Shown here: in pieces, positions 49,707-62,460 of the stretch | Layout: the number at the start of each line of letters is the position of its first letter | How positions within the stretch are numbered: position 1 is the first letter of the stretch | NCBI GenBank assembly: GCA_034508935.3 | Contig: CM067442.1 | Span: forward strand, 87,664,948 to 87,728,947 | Length of the DNA stretch: 64,000 nt | Reading direction: 5' to 3' | Source: Berghia stephanieae | Taxonomy: Eukaryota > Mollusca > Gastropoda > Nudibranchia > Aeolidiidae | The notes under the pieces: generated by a model | The model's input: only the letters and a program-made list of their open reading frames with translations | What the model was told of the DNA's origin: nothing | The model's database searches: none | Made by a program: the position numbers and the translations under genes

Positions 49707-52700
49707 CACTCTTTATTTTTCCATTTATTTATCACCTTGATCATAAAGTCAACGATAACCATCAATATATTATTGACCATAACAAACAAATAATGGAACT
49801 GAGTCATCAATGTCAAGATAGCTTAATTTTATAACTGACCTTATTACTTGTAAGCAAGAAATGGCTGATGAGACCAGATTTATTGAGTTAAAAAGGCCAT
49901 AATTTATTTTTCTTAGAAACAACTGTTTTGAAGAATCAGAAAGCAGCAGCATGTAAGTTTTTGAAATACAAGAAATTGAGTGGGGGGGGGGGGGGGGGGG
50001 TTGCAAAAATATTTTTATGTTATAAATTGGAGATTTATTGATATCAAAATTGGCCTAAATGAGAGACTGTGTCTTTTAGAGAAACATCTATCTATCTCTT
50101 TCTCTTCTCTCCCTTTCTTTCCAACTCACAACTGTCTGAAACTCCCTCCGTCTTAACTTTCTCTAGCTCTCTCCTCTTTACTTTGTTTCTTGTAAGTTAT
50201 TAATCAAAAGTAAAAATCATAACTCTACAGTAAATCATACTATGACAAAACATAGCAATTGTCATAACCGGGCTGTTGCAATTGCAGATCCACAGCTATG
50301 ATGTAAACAAATTACCTTTAGAGGCAATAGATGAGAGACTGAGAAGCATTATTACCTAGTGGAAGATGATGGCAGATATTAAAATCAGACCCAGCAAAGT
50401 TCATATTTTAATAAAGAAAAATAAAGCAATCTATATAGGTACCTAAAGGATAAGTCTTGTCAAATTATATAGTCAATGATTCGGCAAACTTTGAATTATT
50501 CACTTAAAAGAGAAATCATTTTACAATAAAATTTCTTGTATTTGAAAATGATCTAATTTTTCAACTTTCCCTTCTGTTTTAAAAATACTTATTTCAAAAC
50601 TTTTGCTCATTAAATCAGATATGGCCTTTTTGTCTTCAGCCATTTCTTATTGACGAGATCAGTTCTGAAATTGAGCTTTCCTTAAATTCTTAAGTGATTT
50701 TGATGATGTCACATGACCATTTTAAGGAAATATATATGTCTGTTTAAAATTATGATAACCGCTGATTTTCATCCATCCTTTCCGGAAAAAGAATTTACAT
50801 AAATTCAGTGGTTGACCAGAGACAATCCCAAAACTCCCAGATCCATTATTATTTGCAAACTTTATGATATCTATTTCTCTAGGAAACTGCAAAGTTCTTG
50901 AGGGCAAAAGGATCATTCTTCTCGAATCTGGTTCTGAAAGAAAACACTTCACTCCACCTCAACAGCATAGTAATAGAATGTGTGCCCTTAACCCTGCAAC
51001 TGTGAGACTCCTTGAAAGTAAGAATTAGTGGATTTTCTTTCTTTTTTTTTTTTCTTTTTCTTTTTTTTTCTTTCAGTGCTAAAGGTTTTCCTCGGATCCA
51101 TGGAAATCCGCAATTTTGAAAGATTACATTTCCCCCAATCAAATGTACTGGCAGTGAGAGACTTGGTGTGTGGTGGTACAAATAGGTACAGTTTCCCACT
51201 CTTGAGAAGTTAGAGTATCGATAGTAGTTGATAATCTCAATTGCTCTTAAAGTGTGGGTGAGGGCAGTAAAAATGGGACTTAAAGGCAATCATTCAAAAT
51301 TTTCTCCTTTTTCACATTTTGTCACCATCAGCACTATTTTAAAAAATATCTGATTAATATATTTATATAGCACATTTCTCATAGATTCATGATGCTTCGA
51401 GGAAATATTTTGTCGTAGTTCCAAGAGGTCACGGATGCAATTAGGTTTTTGTTTTTTGCCCAATAGATTTTTTTTTCTTTTGCTTTATATTTTAATATTA
51501 TATTCCTCCAAATGTTTTGAAGACTCCTAACAAAAAACATGTATTAATTATGTAGTAAAAATTGTTCATAGGCTGTATATATATTTAGGAATTTACAGCA
51601 CATATTTCAGAAAAGAAAAGAAAGACTTACTCTTTCAGGATTATAGAAGTCTGAAAAAATAAAAAATTAAATTGTTATTTCCCTCGCAGGTTTTGGAGCA
51701 TGGAAGGAAATTGAATCCATGAGATGTCATCCCATATTACGAATGCAAGTAAGTTTTTAGATAACTTTTTAACTTTTGGATGCCTCATACAATCATTGTT
51801 TCTCATGGAGTTGGTTATTTAGTTATGAACTCAAGTTAATATCAGACAACTCCACTTGGATTATGTCGTAGCAAGGTATCTCCACTTTCAACCCTTGACC
51901 CTGATTACTTTAGGCGATGTGTTTTAGTGTTAAACTCAATGAGTATTTGCCAACGCATAGAAAAATTTAAAAAATGTGTTTGGAATAATCCATGAATGTT
52001 GTACAAAAATCATCAACATGACTACCTTCAGTGCCTTATGGTGATTGTATGTCTGTTTGTTCTTTTAGTGGTTATTGATTATTGTTGTATATATAACATT
52101 TTAAAAAGACTAATTTCGACCATTGAGAATTGAAGAAAAATCTTGACTTTCTTTGCCAAACCAGATTCTTTTTTTAAAGATTTGACGTCAGCTTATTTGT
52201 TAAATAACATTGTTATAATGGCAAGGTTTTCCAAATTGTATGTATACATTTTTTCGTTTCATTTGTTTTCTTTTTGTTTTGGTATTTTAGGTTTGGGAAT
52301 CTTGTTCAGAATCCATGATAACATTCAGTAATGAACGCATGACAGACAGTCTGGCTTACATGGTGGAAAATGATGTGACACTGGCTGGCATAATGCAAGC
52401 ATTGAAAGCCATTGGAAGTCGTGTTGAGGTCCGTTACAATACAAAAGCAGATCATATCATCATACCTGGCAGTGATATTTCAGATGAAACCAAGCTTCCT
52501 TATGTGAAACTGACATTGTCAGATCAAACTGTGCTAAAGACTAAACTTCTGGTAACTACAATTTTGATATTATCATATTCATTTTTTACAATCATATCTC
52601 ATTGTGATTGTTTGTTTTTTTTGGGGGGTTTTATGCTTTCAGTAATGTATAATTGATACATCATTTTGAAAATAAATCTTGAAAGTGTTCGACCACACTC

Positions 52701-55700
52701 ATTAATATTACAACCATAATTTTATTAGCTTATGCAGATATTTACCCTTAAAGTCACCAGTGACCCACATTGCTCTCTACTATATTCACCACTATCGCCT
52801 GCCTTTGCCCTCTTCATAAAGTGTACTGAACCCCTTTGTAAATACCGAATTAATTTAATCCAGCCTGTATATCTCTACTCTCCGATTACGAAAATTGAAA
52901 GTAGCAAGAAAGATGCTTATTTCGTTCTTTTGGGTTTGAAGTGTGATTTTTTGAAAACAAGTGAAAATTGTCAACAATGGCTTTCAACTTTCTCAACAAT
53001 TTGATGAATGAAGCAGTTTCGGTGGACAATTCGCAGAGTTGTGTTGATGGTGAAGTAGACTGTGGTTATGAAAGTGATGTAGAAGTTAACTATGAAAGAA
53101 ATGAAAGTGAAAATGTGTCTAAAAACGAAATTAATGATGACGAAGTGCCCAGCAACGCTGGTGATAGTGGCAGGTTTCTTTGGACTGAAGAATTTAGAGA
53201 CATTGAAACAGGCATTTTTACACACCGTAAAGGACAAGTGTTAGTTGGTTGCAATCTTACTTATGGAAGCAAACCTTTTGAGTTTCTTTTTTTATTGAAC
53301 TATTCCTGCCTTCTTGCTTTTGTCAGCTTTGTGCTGAACAACTGTACTTGTACCTGCATCAAAAAAACATGCCACCATCTTTGCGACCAATCAAACCAAA
53401 TGATATACGTTTATTTCTTCATGTCAACATGATGTTTGGCATACATAACTTGCCATACTATAGAAACTACTGGTCATCAGATCCATTGCTTCATGTGCCA
53501 GCTGTTTCTGATGCAATGCCAAAGAGAAGATATGAAGAAGTTTGCAGGTATCGTCACCTCGTTGACAGCACATCTGCCACCCCCATGGACAACCTGGATA
53601 TGACCCCCTTCACAAGATGCATCCCATGATAGACCTGGTTCTTACTGCTCCAAAAAACTACTACTACCCAGTTGCAGCTTTGTCATTGGATAAAGCTATG
53701 ATCCCATTCCCGGGAGGATATATTTCAAACAAAACAACCTATCCCTAAGGTGTGGTGTTGCAGCCACACTTCTAATGGCTATCTGTGTAACTTCTCCTTT
53801 TACACAGGAAAGGACAGGAATGTTGTTACGAACAAAGGCCTTGGACATCACGTTGTTTGGTCTCAGTGAACCATTTATGGCTAGATTTCACCATTTCTAT
53901 TATGAAAAATTCTTTTCATCGTTGGAATTTGCGCACGACCTCTACGGATGGGACACCTGTGCATGTGGGACCATCCGAACCAGCAGAAAGTTCTGGCCTG
54001 TTGACCTAAAGAACCTTTTCTTGCCAAGTTTTGACAGTGTAATAACCTTCTTGCATGTGTGTGGAAGGACAAAAGACAGGTAGCCATCCTTTCAACCAAC
54101 AGCTCTCCAGGATTTGATAATATACAAAGACGCACGAAATCTGGTGTTGTTCAGAAGGAGATTCCTTCTATTGTGGCTACTTATAATCCACATATGGGAG
54201 GAGTTGATGTTAATGATCAACTAAGGTCATACTACAACATTGGTAGAAAGAGCCACATTTGGTGGAGGTGCTGTTTTTGGTATTTGGTGGAAGTTGCTTT
54301 ATGGAAGGTTTATTTTGTGTACAAAGAGATACCCTGCCTGGATGGCGTCAAACTAATGTCACAATTTGATTTCCACTTGGAGTTAGCTAGATCTTTCCTA
54401 TCTCCAGAACCCACAAGGCAAAGAACACAACAGGAACAACCAACAGTTGCAGGAATATCCTGCCATGATCCTGAAAAGTACAAGCATGTGCGGCTTCCAT
54501 GGCGGAAAAAATAGTGTTTTGTATGATGTGAGGAAAACAACCGTACTGAGTCTGGAAGATACACAGAGACAGTGTTTAGATGTTCAAAATGCTCGACACA
54601 CTTGTGCGATGAACATTGCTTCATAAAATTTCATGATAAGATCTTCAAATTGACACAATAACGCAAAAACAAATAAAACAATGTGAACATTTCAAAATTT
54701 TGACTTTGATAATATTTTTTTCATTTATTAATATTTTTTAATCAATATATATGATATATCAATGGAAAGAACAATTAATCAGGTTTTTTTCAGTTTTTAT
54801 TTCATCAAGATACCTAATTAAATAAATGAGTTGTTTTTTTCTGAACTGGGGTATATTTTCTGTCAGTTATCTTCCCTGCATGTGGAGAATTTATATGTAT
54901 TTGGCGTGGCCCCTGTGGCGCTTAAGGGTTAAATGTTTGATTTCCACTTGGAGTTAGCTAGATCTTTCCTATCTCCAGAACCCACAAGGCAAAGAACACA
55001 ACAGGAACAACCAACAGTTGCAGGAATATCCTGCCATGATCCTGAAAAGTACAAGCATGTGCGGCTTCCATGGCGGAAAAAAATAGTGTTTTGTATGATG
55101 TGAGGAAAACAACCGTACTGAGTCTGGAAGATACACAGAGACAGTGTTTAGATGTTCAAAATGCTCGACACACTTGTGCGATGAACATTGCTTCATAAAA
55201 TTTCATGATAAGATCTTCAAATTGACACAATAACGCAAAAACAAATAAAAACAATGTGAACATTTCAAAATTTTGACTTTGATAATATTTTTTTCATTTA
55301 TTAATATTTTTTAATCAATATATATGATATATCAATGGAAAGAACAATTAATCAGCTTTTTTTCAGTTTTTATTTCATCAAGATACCTAATTAAATAAAT
55401 GAGTTGTTTTTTTCTGAACTGGGGTATATTTTCTGTCAGTTATCTTCCCTGCATGTGGAGAATTTATATGTATTTGGCGTGGCCCCTGTGGCGCTTAAGG
55501 GTTAAATAGAGAGTTCATCAGTTTTTAATGTCTTTTTCATAATACATAATTTATTTAGGAAATGCATTTAGGTACAAATTTGAAAAATTCATTGACAATT
55601 TTAATGATAAATGATATAAGCTTTTCCTTTTATATGATTTCAAATCAATCTTAACTTCCCTTGACAGATTTTGGTGCTCATGAAAATTATTTTAGAAGAT

Positions 55701-58700
55701 GATCGCATTAACTTCAATCTTTATTTTTAAATGTTTTATGGTATAGATTGGAGCTGATGGGATGAATTCAGCTGTGAGAAAGACTGCTGGTTTTAAGACT
55801 GTTGGCAGAGACTATCGACAAGAGGGAGTCGTTGCAACTTTGAAACTTGGGGATGTATGTATTTTTTTAAGGCTTGCTTGATTTTAGTGTCTACATATGA
55901 CACATTTCTTAATTGTTTCAAAAGGTAGGTCAGAAGTCTCATTTTAATGTCATGAAATAGTACACATGTCGGAAGACTCAAGATGGTAGCTATCTGTGCA
56001 TGTCTGGTCAGTATACTGCTTTGTGAAAGGTTTTGATTTCAATTCACCTATAATCTTTTAAATTTAGTTATGATTATGATTAATGGGTTTGAGAACATTA
56101 AAGTGTGTTCTGTTGATATGACATTGGATTCTCATTGGTTCATTGTCTCTTATTGTGGCAAAGTGGAGTGATGTTGAGTTTATTAGTAACTGGATGAATG
56201 ATAATGATCAGAAAAATGTGGCCCTAAGATTGTTCCTCTGTGTTATAAGAGAGAAGAAAGCGCAACAAAGTGACATTATTTTGCAAAGGCCTGAACGACT
56301 TAGTGAAATTACCTCTCAGTGATATTTAACAAAATAAGAGGAAGCCATCCAAGTGAATGGTTCACCACTCAAGAGTAGATGCCCGCTTGTATTCGTTCAT
56401 ACCATCAACTTTGAGGCAGTGGAATAGTCTCAAATTTCCAATGAAAGGGCAATACTGTGGTCTGTGGAGTCTTCAAAATTGAAGTTACAAGTTAAAAAGG
56501 AAGAAGAAAAAGAAGTGGGTCACTTTGCACACATTACCTCAATTGACTCAGATGTGAAGGAGTACCTGATTATTGAATGAGTGAAATTGATTGTCCTTGG
56601 ACATTAATTTTAGACGGCCAGAGACATGATTAGTTCTCAATAAATTCCCTCTAAACGTTTAAGGTTATTTATAGTTTGCATGTTGTTTTGATTGGTTTGG
56701 CAGGCAGAGCTGGTGAGCATCTTGGAAATGGAAATATGGCTCCCATTGGCCTGCTGGAATAATAAAAATGGTACATAGTGAAGCACATTAAGAAATGTTA
56801 AACCCTGCAAATGTGCCTTTTGGATGTTCATAAGTATTTAATAACATTTTTGAGTGTATTATTTTTAATAATATATATATAATCGTGTTTGATACAAATA
56901 TGGTACGAAACATCATATATATATATATATACAGTAAAATTACTTTAAACCGAAAGAAGCTAAACCGAAAAATACCTTAAACCGCAAAGAATTTAATAAA
57001 TTGTACTAGTTTCTTCATTATCTTTGTACTAATTCTTACGATGAACCGAAATACTTCTAAGAAGGACTTTCTTTAAACCGAAACAATTTGAGACCACCTT
57101 CCTTTATTCTCTCTCAATTTTTCTTCAAAAAATGGGGAAGGTGGCCACACGTAATTATGCCCGGCGATATTAAACAGAGCGTACGTATAAGATGAGGGTG
57201 ATGGGTGAGGTGCGGGGGGGGGGGGGGGGGGGGGGGGGCAAACACTGCACTTGGGCTCGGCCAACACCACAATCGCACAGACTGGAAAAGGAAGACAGCG
57301 GGTGACTGGCAGGCGAAAAATGAGGAAAGAGGAGGAGTTGGCGTGTAGAATCACGCAAGCGAGATGTTCTCGCTCGTGTGTTGATGCTTTGGAACTGACT
57401 GGATTTTAAACACGAGAATAAGGAAGGGGGGGGGGGGTAGACAACTTACAATTGACATGCCATTTCATTTCCACTTTGTTTAAGTGTGTGTGTGTGTGAG
57501 GGGGGGGGGGGGGGTTCTATGAAATTAGGCCTTTGAACCTAATGGCTTTTCAACAAAAGAGAGATGTGTAGTGGACAGGTTAGCATTGACACTCCTTTTC
57601 ATTTCCATTTCACTCCACCTCTGAGTAGCTGTGCGTCATTCATTATCAATTATCGCACAAGAACTTTCGATCTTATTTTAGCTTTGCATTTTACTAAAAG
57701 ATGTCTAAAAGAAAGCACTGTGCTTATACGTTTGAGTTTAAAATCAAAATACTATGTAAAGTCGATGAAAAAAAAGTTGATCAAGACGGAGATATGTAAA
57801 TTACACGGCATCCCGAACCCAACTCTTTCAACAATTTTGAATTGAAAACGAAAACCCCCAAAAATATTTTTAAAACACAAAAAAAAAATATAATAATAAT
57901 GGTTACGAAGACGGCATTTATTCAACAACTCCCTTTAACGGGAAACCCATGATACCGTTAAATGTGCAAATTCCTTAAAAAGTTACTACCATTGAAAAAC
58001 ATTGCAAAACGGGAACTTGCTTTAAACCAAAATGTCTTTAAACCGAAATGGTTTAGAAGGTCCCCAAAATTTCAGTTTAAAGTAATTCTACTGTATATAT
58101 ATAACAATTTTGCTCTTTTAATTATCAGACAACTGTCAACAACACAGCATGGCAAAGGTTTTTACCAACTGGTCCTATAGCTATCTTACCAGTGAGTACT
58201 TTTTTTTATAATTAGTGTGCAGTGTATCAAACATTATCTGAATTATTGTAAGTGGATTTCTCCTTTTGTATTTTTTTTTTTTTTGTGTGTGTGCTATTTT
58301 TAAATTAGATCCATTAGGGGTGATTTTGTGTGTGTGTGGGCTAGTCGCCTTCATCAGTTCACTGCTCTAATTTCTCTTCTTTCTGGCGTTGCGTCCTTGT
58401 TCTGGAGTGGGACTGTTTGGGTCATGCCTTGAGTCTTTTTCTGAGAGGGAAACAATACACATGGAATTATCTTTTTCTGAGGGATTACATTTCTTTCTTA
58501 TGATAGTGTTAAGTTTTTCTTTCTTAGAATAGTGTTGGGTTTTTAATAGTTTATACATTTTTAAAGCATTTGACTGTATCCCTTTTGACTGGGATCCTGT
58601 GACAGCAACAGTGTAAGACTTAAGTGCTTTCAGACACAAGATATATTTTTCTTGAATCTACTTCTGATATATGTTGAGCTTGTCCTCTTTGTCTTAGTTT

Positions 58701-61700
58701 TTCTCAGTTGTTTGTCAGCTAGATTTACATGTTTTGTCCATTCCATCATTTACCTTCTTACTGGTGCAGCTTGAAATCAATTCCTCTTACTGCTGATTTT
58801 CTTTCTTCATTTTTTTTTCCGCACTTGGAACTATCCATAATAGATACCACTTTGACCATCGCCTTACTGCAGATTTTTTACACCCTCTTAATAGGGACTT
58901 TGTTGAAGAGTGTTTTGTTTCAGTGACTTCAGAATTTTTCAAAATGTGATGAAATGGCTTGATTTTATTTTGATTTGTATTTTCAGAGAAAGAAATGCTG
59001 GCTATTCCCTCATTTATATATCTGATTGTGCCTGTTCAGTTGACAAAGTTACATTGTTTCTTTTTAATACTGACATTTTTTTTCAAAATAAAAAGTAGTT
59101 ACAAAAGATTTGATTATACCAATTTCAGATAAATGAGTCACACTCATCCATGGTTTGGACGACTACAAGGGAAATTGCCAGCCATCTAAAAGAATTGTCA
59201 AACGAAAGCTTTGTTGATGCTGTTAATGATGCACTAGTAAGTTGTCCATACTCGAGTAACCTCATTTACTATTATCCATATTTTCTTTAGCAGGCCTCTC
59301 CTTCCATGTCTTATTGTATGGCCTTTTTCAGCCCATCATGTCGGGTAACATGACCAAACCACTAGAGCTTCTTCTTTTTGACAATTGATAAGAGAGGTTC
59401 TTTTGGACTGCTAAATGTTTCTCTTCCCTGACGTCTTCATTTCTTCAATGCGCAGTGAATTGGACACAGGATTTTTCTTATTAAATAAAAGTAAATATAT
59501 AACAGTTTCAAACTAGAACAAAATACTTAAAATGGAGGAATATTTTGGGCTCAATAGCCTTTGCCAATCAATAATAGAGGCAATAAAAAACACTAAAATG
59601 GTACGCAGAATCCAGAGAGATGGTAGAGGAGGACTTATGCTTTGTCAGCATTAATAATGGAGGAAATAATTATGGTATTTTGTTAGTTCATTGGGAAAGA
59701 TCAGTGCGAAAATGAGCATAGTGTGTCCAAAGATTCATGAAATTGAGCATGAACAGAAATAGTGATATATAGAATAGAAATATGTGAAATGAAAGTGCAA
59801 AGTAAGGATCAATTGTGTTTGCAGTCATCATGATTACACGTATAGATGAATGCGTGGGACTTCCAAATTTATGTCTGTCTTTGACTTCATCGGGACTTCA
59901 TCAATACGTGGACTGCGAGACAAGGGACAAAAAAACATTAGATTTATTCCTGTGTAATATTAAAAATAGTTATAAATGTTTACCCGTGCCCCATTAGGTT
60001 TATCTGACCACTGCATGCTCTTGCTACTCCCCACCTACCGCCCTGTTTTTAAACGTGTAAAACCAGTAAAGAAAAGTGTACAGATCTGGAACGGAAGTGT
60101 GTGTGAAGATTTGCGTGGTTGTTTTGAATGCACTGACTGGAATGTTTTTATCGAATCATGTGATAGTGTGGATGAGCTGAATGACTGTGTGAGTGAGTAT
60201 TTAAAATTCTGTGAACAGCTAGTGTCTTGTAAAAAAGAAATAAAATATTATCCTAACAACAAGCCTTGGATAACAAAAGATCTAAAACTTTTATTGAACC
60301 AAAAGAAAACTCTCTTTACTAGTGGAAACAAAAAAGATCTGAAAACAAAACAAAAAGAGATAAAGAGAGTAATATCTAGTTGTAGAGACAAGTACAAAAA
60401 TAAAATTGAAAAATGATTTTCCTCTGGGGATATACGGGACACGTGGCGGGGGCTTAAAACTGCTGTTAACTATAATCCAAAGCCCACGATTATATCAGAA
60501 GACATCGAAATTGAAACTCTAAATAAATTTTATTCACGTTTCGACACAGCAAACAAATTTGATATTGAAAATGAAAAACATAAATTAGACAGGGCTTTGG
60601 AAGATGAAATGACTATTGAGGTCAGTGAAGAAGAAACGAGATTCGTATTTTCGAAACTAAACGAGAGGAAGGCTGCTGGGCCGGATGGATTGAAAGGAAA
60701 ATTATTAAAAGAATGTGCCCATCAGCTTTCCCCCATTTATACACATATTTTTAACTGGTCGCTCCAATGCGTTTCGATCCCTGAAATTTGGAAAACTTCA
60801 AAAATTATTCCTGTTCCAAAAAAAGAAAAACTTGAAACTATGAATGATCTCAGACCTGTTGCACTGACTTCAATAGTCATGAAATCTTTAGAAAAACTTG
60901 TTCTTGTTAAAATTAGGAATCAGTTTATGCCATTGAGTGATAGTCATCAATTTGCTTACAAACCAGGACGTGGCGTAGAGGATGCCATTTTGCTGTTTAC
61001 AAACAACATCTACAGGCATCTAGATCACGCTAGGAGCTATTGCAGATTGCTTTTTGCGGATTTTTCTTCAGCGTTCAATACAATGCAACCTCAGTTGGTT
61101 GTTCAAAAATTGACTAGTCTGAATTTAAACAAGTATATAATTGCTTGGGTGCTCGAATTTCTTACGGAGAGAGCACAATATGTTCAATTAGGACAAAACA
61201 AATCTTCCTGTATAACTACAAATACTGGTGCTCCTCAAGGTTGTGTATTGTCCCCTGTATTATTCACAATATACACGAATGACTGTAGAAGTCAAAACCT
61301 GAGTGTACCTTTAATAAAGTTTGCAGATGACACCGCTCTTCAAGGCCTCATAACAAATGGCAACGAAGTGGCTTATAGGCAAGAAATTGATAGATTTGTG
61401 TCTTGGTGTGATGCCCACCACCTAGAGCTTAACATAAGCAAGACAAAGGAGCTAGTGATTGACTTTAGGAGAGTGAAGGAACCGATAGAACCGTTAAAAT
61501 TAAAGGACCGATTCGTCCAGCGAGTTCCTCGCTACAAATACCTTGGTGTAACGATTGATGACAGGCTCAAGTGGGATGAACACTTGAAAATAATTAAGCA
61601 TAAGATGTGCAGACGTACATATTTTTTTATCAAAACTCTCTCAGTTTAGAATAGATAAAACCCTCTGCACATTATTTTATAGAGCAGTAATTGAAAGTGT

Positions 61701-62280
61701 TTTGTCATTTTGTATAACAGCTTGGGGAGGCAATTGCTTAGCAGTGGAAAGGAACAAAATAAATTCAAATATTAAAAAATCCATTAAACGCTATATAAAT
61801 GATGTTGACGATGTAGATCTTTTATACGAGAAATTTTGTATAAATAAAATAACTAAAATATTAAATGACCAGTATCATCCACTAAGACCATCAATTATTA
61901 TGTCAGAAAGAAGTGGTCGCCCTTTCTCTATTTCAACGAAAACAGAGAGACACCGAAAATCTTTTCTGCCGTCCAGTATTAGGCTTTATAACAACAAGCA
62001 ATAATCATTTTATATAATAATTTCTCATTTTTACTTTAAAAAAATATAAATATTAATTTATTAATTTATTTGTTTTGCAATCTTTTCAATTTTCAATTTA
62101 TAGTGAATTTTTAACTATAATACAGTGTTGAAATTATTCATATTATAAAGTGCAGCTCTGGTTATAGAGCTGCTCCTTTTAAAAAAAATATATATATATA
62201 TCCTATTTCCATTGTATTTTTATCTTATTGTGTAAATTATAACACGTCTGTACAAGCAATTTCCTTTTTGGGATGCAATA

Positions 62281-62329
<49 letters not shown>

Positions 62330-62373
62330 GTGTGATGTTAAATTTTCTGAGGAATGCAGTTTTTAATGTAAGC

Positions 62374-62460
<87 letters not shown>

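Larger units (their letters stand above)
45306..50882 (+). other. COQ6 intron 1 (5.6 kb), repeat-rich
   Basis: Contains at least five long CT arrays (45366-45417, 45893-45961, 48210-48296, 48617-48680, 49617-49703), poly-G runs (48784-48800, 49982-50000), copies of the end of COQ6 exon 1, LINE-tail fragments on the minus strand, and a 34-bp tandem repeat. Around 47033-47085 and 48053-48098 a further similar pair ('gagaggt.gag.gcc.ccattttctt') appears. From about 49040 to 50880, apart from the CT and G arrays, I recognise nothing. Confidence 0.75.

Noticed and set aside
56161-56580. Possible transposon remnant in COQ6 intron 5 (words such as [16 protein letters not shown])
   Set aside because: Short open pieces but no recognisable family motif, ends or target duplication. 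Too weak to list.
57073-57358. Minus-strand proline-rich frames
   Set aside because: They come from a poly-G/C run inside the pogo/Tigger element and resemble no protein.
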